Shown here: in pieces, positions 6,150 through 7,737 of the stretch
How positions within the stretch are numbered: the first letter of the stretch is position 1
Layout: the number at the start of each line of letters is the position of its first letter
NCBI GenBank assembly: GCA_023443985.1
Contig: JAEZSJ010000229.1
Location: forward strand, 1 to 7,737
Reading direction: 5' to 3'
Length of the DNA stretch: 7,737 bases
Source of the DNA: Verrucomicrobiota bacterium
GTDB lineage: Bacteria; Verrucomicrobiota; Verrucomicrobiia; Opitutales; Opitutaceae
Position numbers and translations under genes: made by a program
Notes under the pieces: generated by a model
The model's input: the letters and a program-made list of their open reading frames with translations, nothing else
Told to the model about the DNA's origin: nothing
The model's database searches: none

Positions 6150-7640
6150 ATGCCCCTCCGCGCCTATCTCACACTCCTCCGCCCCGTGCGGACGCTGCTG
6201 CTCGGATTGATCAACAGCGGCTGCTGTGGCGTGCTCTTCCTGCGGTATTGCGGTAACTGCTCGCTGGCGGAGGCGCTGTCCTTCGCCTGCGTCATCGTCG
6301 GTCCGCTGATCTTCGGCGATCTCCTCGCCGGCCCGGCCCACGAATTCATGAACCGGAGCGTGTTTCCCCTGATCCCGGGCGCGCGCCGCCAGCTCCGTCG
6401 TCGGCACCTGCACGGTCTGCTTGCGCTGGCCGCCCTGCTCCTCGCCGCGGCCAGCGCCGTTCCTTCCGCGTTTCCCCTCGCGGCACAGTTCGGCCTCGTC
6501 GCCGCAGGGCTCACGCTCCCGTTGCTCAACACCCGCCGCGTGGGCTGGTCCTATTTCGCCCTGCTGCTGCTCATCTCCCCGCTGCTCACCACGGGGCCGC
6601 GCGAGACCTTCGTCGCCGCCTGCCAAGCGGCCCCGTGGGCGTTCCTCGGTCTTGGTCTCCTCTGTGCCGGTTTCTGCATCCGGCACGTTTTCTCAGCCTC
6701 CTTCGCCGGCAACTACTGGAAAACGCCCTACGTCGTCTCGGTCCAGACGCTCGCCCCCTTCTACGACACCACGATGATCCAGCGGCGCCGCGAGGACAAC
6801 GAGCGCCAGGCCATCGCGAAGCGCAACCGCCCCGAGCGCGAGTGGCGCGTCGCCGCCGTCGGCTCCTCCGTGCGCGAGTGGGCACGCGTCATCCGCCATG
6901 CCCGCTTCGGCGGCACTTCGTGGATAGGGAGCGGGCCCGGCATCGTCGCCTTCGGTGCACTTCCCGTCTTCGTCTACGGTGCGCTTCCGTTTGTCCTCGG
7001 CTATTTCGGACGAGGGAACGCCATCTCGCTCCAGGCGTATTGCGGCATGCTGATCGCTGGCGCGCATGGCACCGAACTGGCGGGTTCCCCGGGCCGATTC
7101 GTTTTCACGGCGCTACTCTACACTCCGCTGATGGTCACCATGTACGCCGCCTCGTTGACCGCCGTGCCCACAACGCGTTTCCCGCTCTCGCGACGTCGTC
7201 TCGCCGCCTGTTTCTTCGCCGAAGTGCTGAGGCTCGGCGCCCTCGGCTGCATCGGTTTCGCACTCGCCTACACCGTCGAGCTCGTCGGCGCGGCACTCGT
7301 CACGCGCACTCCGATCGAATACTCCTTGTTTGCCCGCGCCCTCAGTCACATCCGAATCTTGCCGGCCGTAGTCCTTCTAGGAATCGCGGTCGTCTTCGCC
7401 ACCGTCCGCTACCGATGGATGGCCTCGATTGGCGGGTACCTGCTCTGGGCCGCTTTCGGCGGCGCTCTCGGCGGTATCGCGATGGCCGTCACGGAGAGCA
7501 TTCTCGGCGCGTATATCTGGCTCCCGGGCCTGGTCCTTTCCGCCTGGCTCGCCCGCACCGCCATTCGCCGGTACTACGCCACCCATGACCTCAACCGCCT
7601 GATGCCTTGGGCCGCCCGCTTCACCGGCCGCACCGCCTGA
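6150..7640 (+). CDS. Large polytopic membrane protein, probable permease subunit of the ABC transporter
   Basis: This 496-residue protein has about 11-13 hydrophobic helices, at roughly 14-31, 40-60, 87-104, 108-126, 132-148, 160-180, 263-285, 318-338, 353-380, 403-421, 427-448 and 452-470. The basic segment LIPGARRQLRRRHL (74-87) precedes helix 3. Between helices 6 and 7 is a charged region of about 80 residues (181-262, including MIQRRREDNERQAIAKRNRPEREWR), probably cytoplasmic and a candidate contact for the ATPase. I do not recognise the family. Its place after a YtrA-type regulator and a YtrB-type ATPase makes a permease role likely. ATG 6150 is preferred over the upstream ATG-less extension from 6081 because the next gene starts with the same MxxRAYLTLLRPVRT. 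The gene lies 78 bp after the ATPase, with no Shine-Dalgarno sequence. It is larger than ordinary six-helix ABC-2 permeases, perhaps a fused or duplicated core. Confidence 0.8.
   Translation: MPLRAYLTLLRPVRTLLLGLINSGCCGVLFLRYCGNCSLAEALSFACVIVGPLIFGDLLAGPAHEFMNRSVFPLIPGARRQLRRRHLHGLLALAALLLAAASAVPSAFPLAAQFGLVAAGLTLPLLNTRRVGWSYFALLLLISPLLTTGPRETFVAACQAAPWAFLGLGLLCAGFCIRHVFSASFAGNYWKTPYVVSVQTLAPFYDTTMIQRRREDNERQAIAKRNRPEREWRVAAVGSSVREWARVIRHARFGGTSWIGSGPGIVAFGALPVFVYGALPFVLGYFGRGNAISLQAYCGMLIAGAHGTELAGSPGRFVFTALLYTPLMVTMYAASLTAVPTTRFPLSRRRLAACFFAEVLRLGALGCIGFALAYTVELVGAALVTRTPIEYSLFARALSHIRILPAVVLLGIAVVFATVRYRWMASIGGYLLWAAFGGALGGIAMAVTESILGAYIWLPGLVLSAWLARTAIRRYYATHDLNRLMPWAARFTGRTA
6157..6194 (+). 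repeat. 38-bp direct repeat, copy 1 (start of first membrane-protein gene)
   Basis: The 38 bases are identical to 7670-7707. They cover codons 4-15 of the gene (RAYLTLLRPVRT) and two bases of codon 3. The identity extends through all third codon positions, including TAT and ACA, which are uncommon choices in this GC-rich DNA. This points to recent duplication or gene conversion between the tandem paralogues. Confidence 0.9.
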
Positions 7641-7642
7641 CG

Positions 7643-7652
7643 CCCCCCCCCC
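7643..7652 (+). repeat. Run of ten C residues in a 22-bp intergenic gap
   Basis: Ten consecutive C residues lie between the stop of the first membrane-protein gene (7640) and the ATG of its paralogue (7663). Tracts of this length can vary by slippage, which would change the spacing ahead of the downstream start but not a reading frame. They are also a common site of sequencing length errors. Confidence 0.8.
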
Positions 7653-7662
7653 GCGCTCGCCC

Positions 7663-7737
7663 ATGACCTTCCGCGCCTATCTCACACTCCTCCGCCCCGT
7701 GCGGACGTTCCTCTTCGCCGCCTTCTACACCTGGGCG
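7663..7737 (+). CDS. Second membrane protein, tandem paralogue of the preceding gene (N-terminal 25 codons only)
   Basis: Twenty-five codons are visible before the window ends. The start, M-T-F-RAYLTLLRPVRT-FLF, matches the first membrane protein at residue 1 and at 12 consecutive residues (4-15), then diverges. It continues into a hydrophobic stretch (FLFAAFYTWA), evidently the first membrane helix. It starts 22 bp after the previous stop, so it belongs to the same operon. By analogy with YtrC/YtrD-type pairs, it is probably a second permease subunit forming a heterodimer with the first. There is no Shine-Dalgarno sequence; CGCTCGCCC precedes the ATG. Its length and remaining domains cannot be seen. 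Confidence 0.85.
   Translation, partial: MTFRAYLTLLRPVRTFLFAAFYTWA
7670..7707 (+). repeat. 38-bp direct repeat, copy 2 (start of second membrane-protein gene)
   Basis: This is the second copy of the 38-bp identity described at 6157-6194, in the same codon frame (codons 3-15) of the downstream paralogue, 1513 bp further on. The sequence diverges immediately after it (TTCCTC here against CTGCTG in the first copy). Confidence 0.9.

Noticed and set aside
1..7737. CRISPR array, insertion sequence, rRNA or tRNA genes
   Set aside because: No regularly spaced repeats, transposase motifs, terminal inverted repeats or RNA-gene cores were found on reading both strands.

Overview
The window is GC-rich DNA (roughly two thirds G+C, with C or G at most third codon positions) from a Gram-negative bacterium. 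An OM lipoprotein, an AsmA-like bridge protein, pyrimidine-rich leaders and starts without Shine-Dalgarno sequences would fit an Opitutaceae-type verrucomicrobium. That placement is a guess from style; no marker gene is present to confirm it.

Layout, left to right. (1) Positions 1-565, + strand: the C-terminal two thirds of a PhzF-family isomerase-like protein that runs off the left edge. (2) Positions 658-4157, - strand: a compact three-gene operon, ydbH-ynbE-ydbL, converging on the phzF-like gene. It encodes an AsmA-like inner-membrane-anchored bridge protein, a small OM lipoprotein and a periplasmic DUF1318 protein, in the same order as in E. coli. (3) Positions 4158-4559: the divergent intergenic region, with a promoter-like element, an overlapping GTGT/ACAC dyad and a perfect 18-bp palindrome. 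(4) Positions 4560-7737, + strand: a short GntR regulator of the YtrA type, an ABC ATPase of the YtrB/BcrA type, a 496-residue polytopic membrane protein, and the first 25 codons of a second membrane protein that is a tandem paralogue of the first. The window ends inside that gene.

The left operon probably maintains lipid transport between inner and outer membranes. The right operon looks like a self-regulated ABC exporter: the YtrA-type protein would repress its own promoter, and the ATPase would energise a permease built from two related large membrane subunits. Its substrate cannot be read from the sequence. The regulator and ATPase belong to known families. The large duplicated membrane partners are not a family I recognise, and they are the most likely place for something undescribed.

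Two smaller observations stand out. The terminal beta-strand segment of YdbH and the core strand of YnbE share a DVNV...LExF pattern and an exact 14-bp DNA match. None of the seven visible start codons is preceded by a Shine-Dalgarno sequence.
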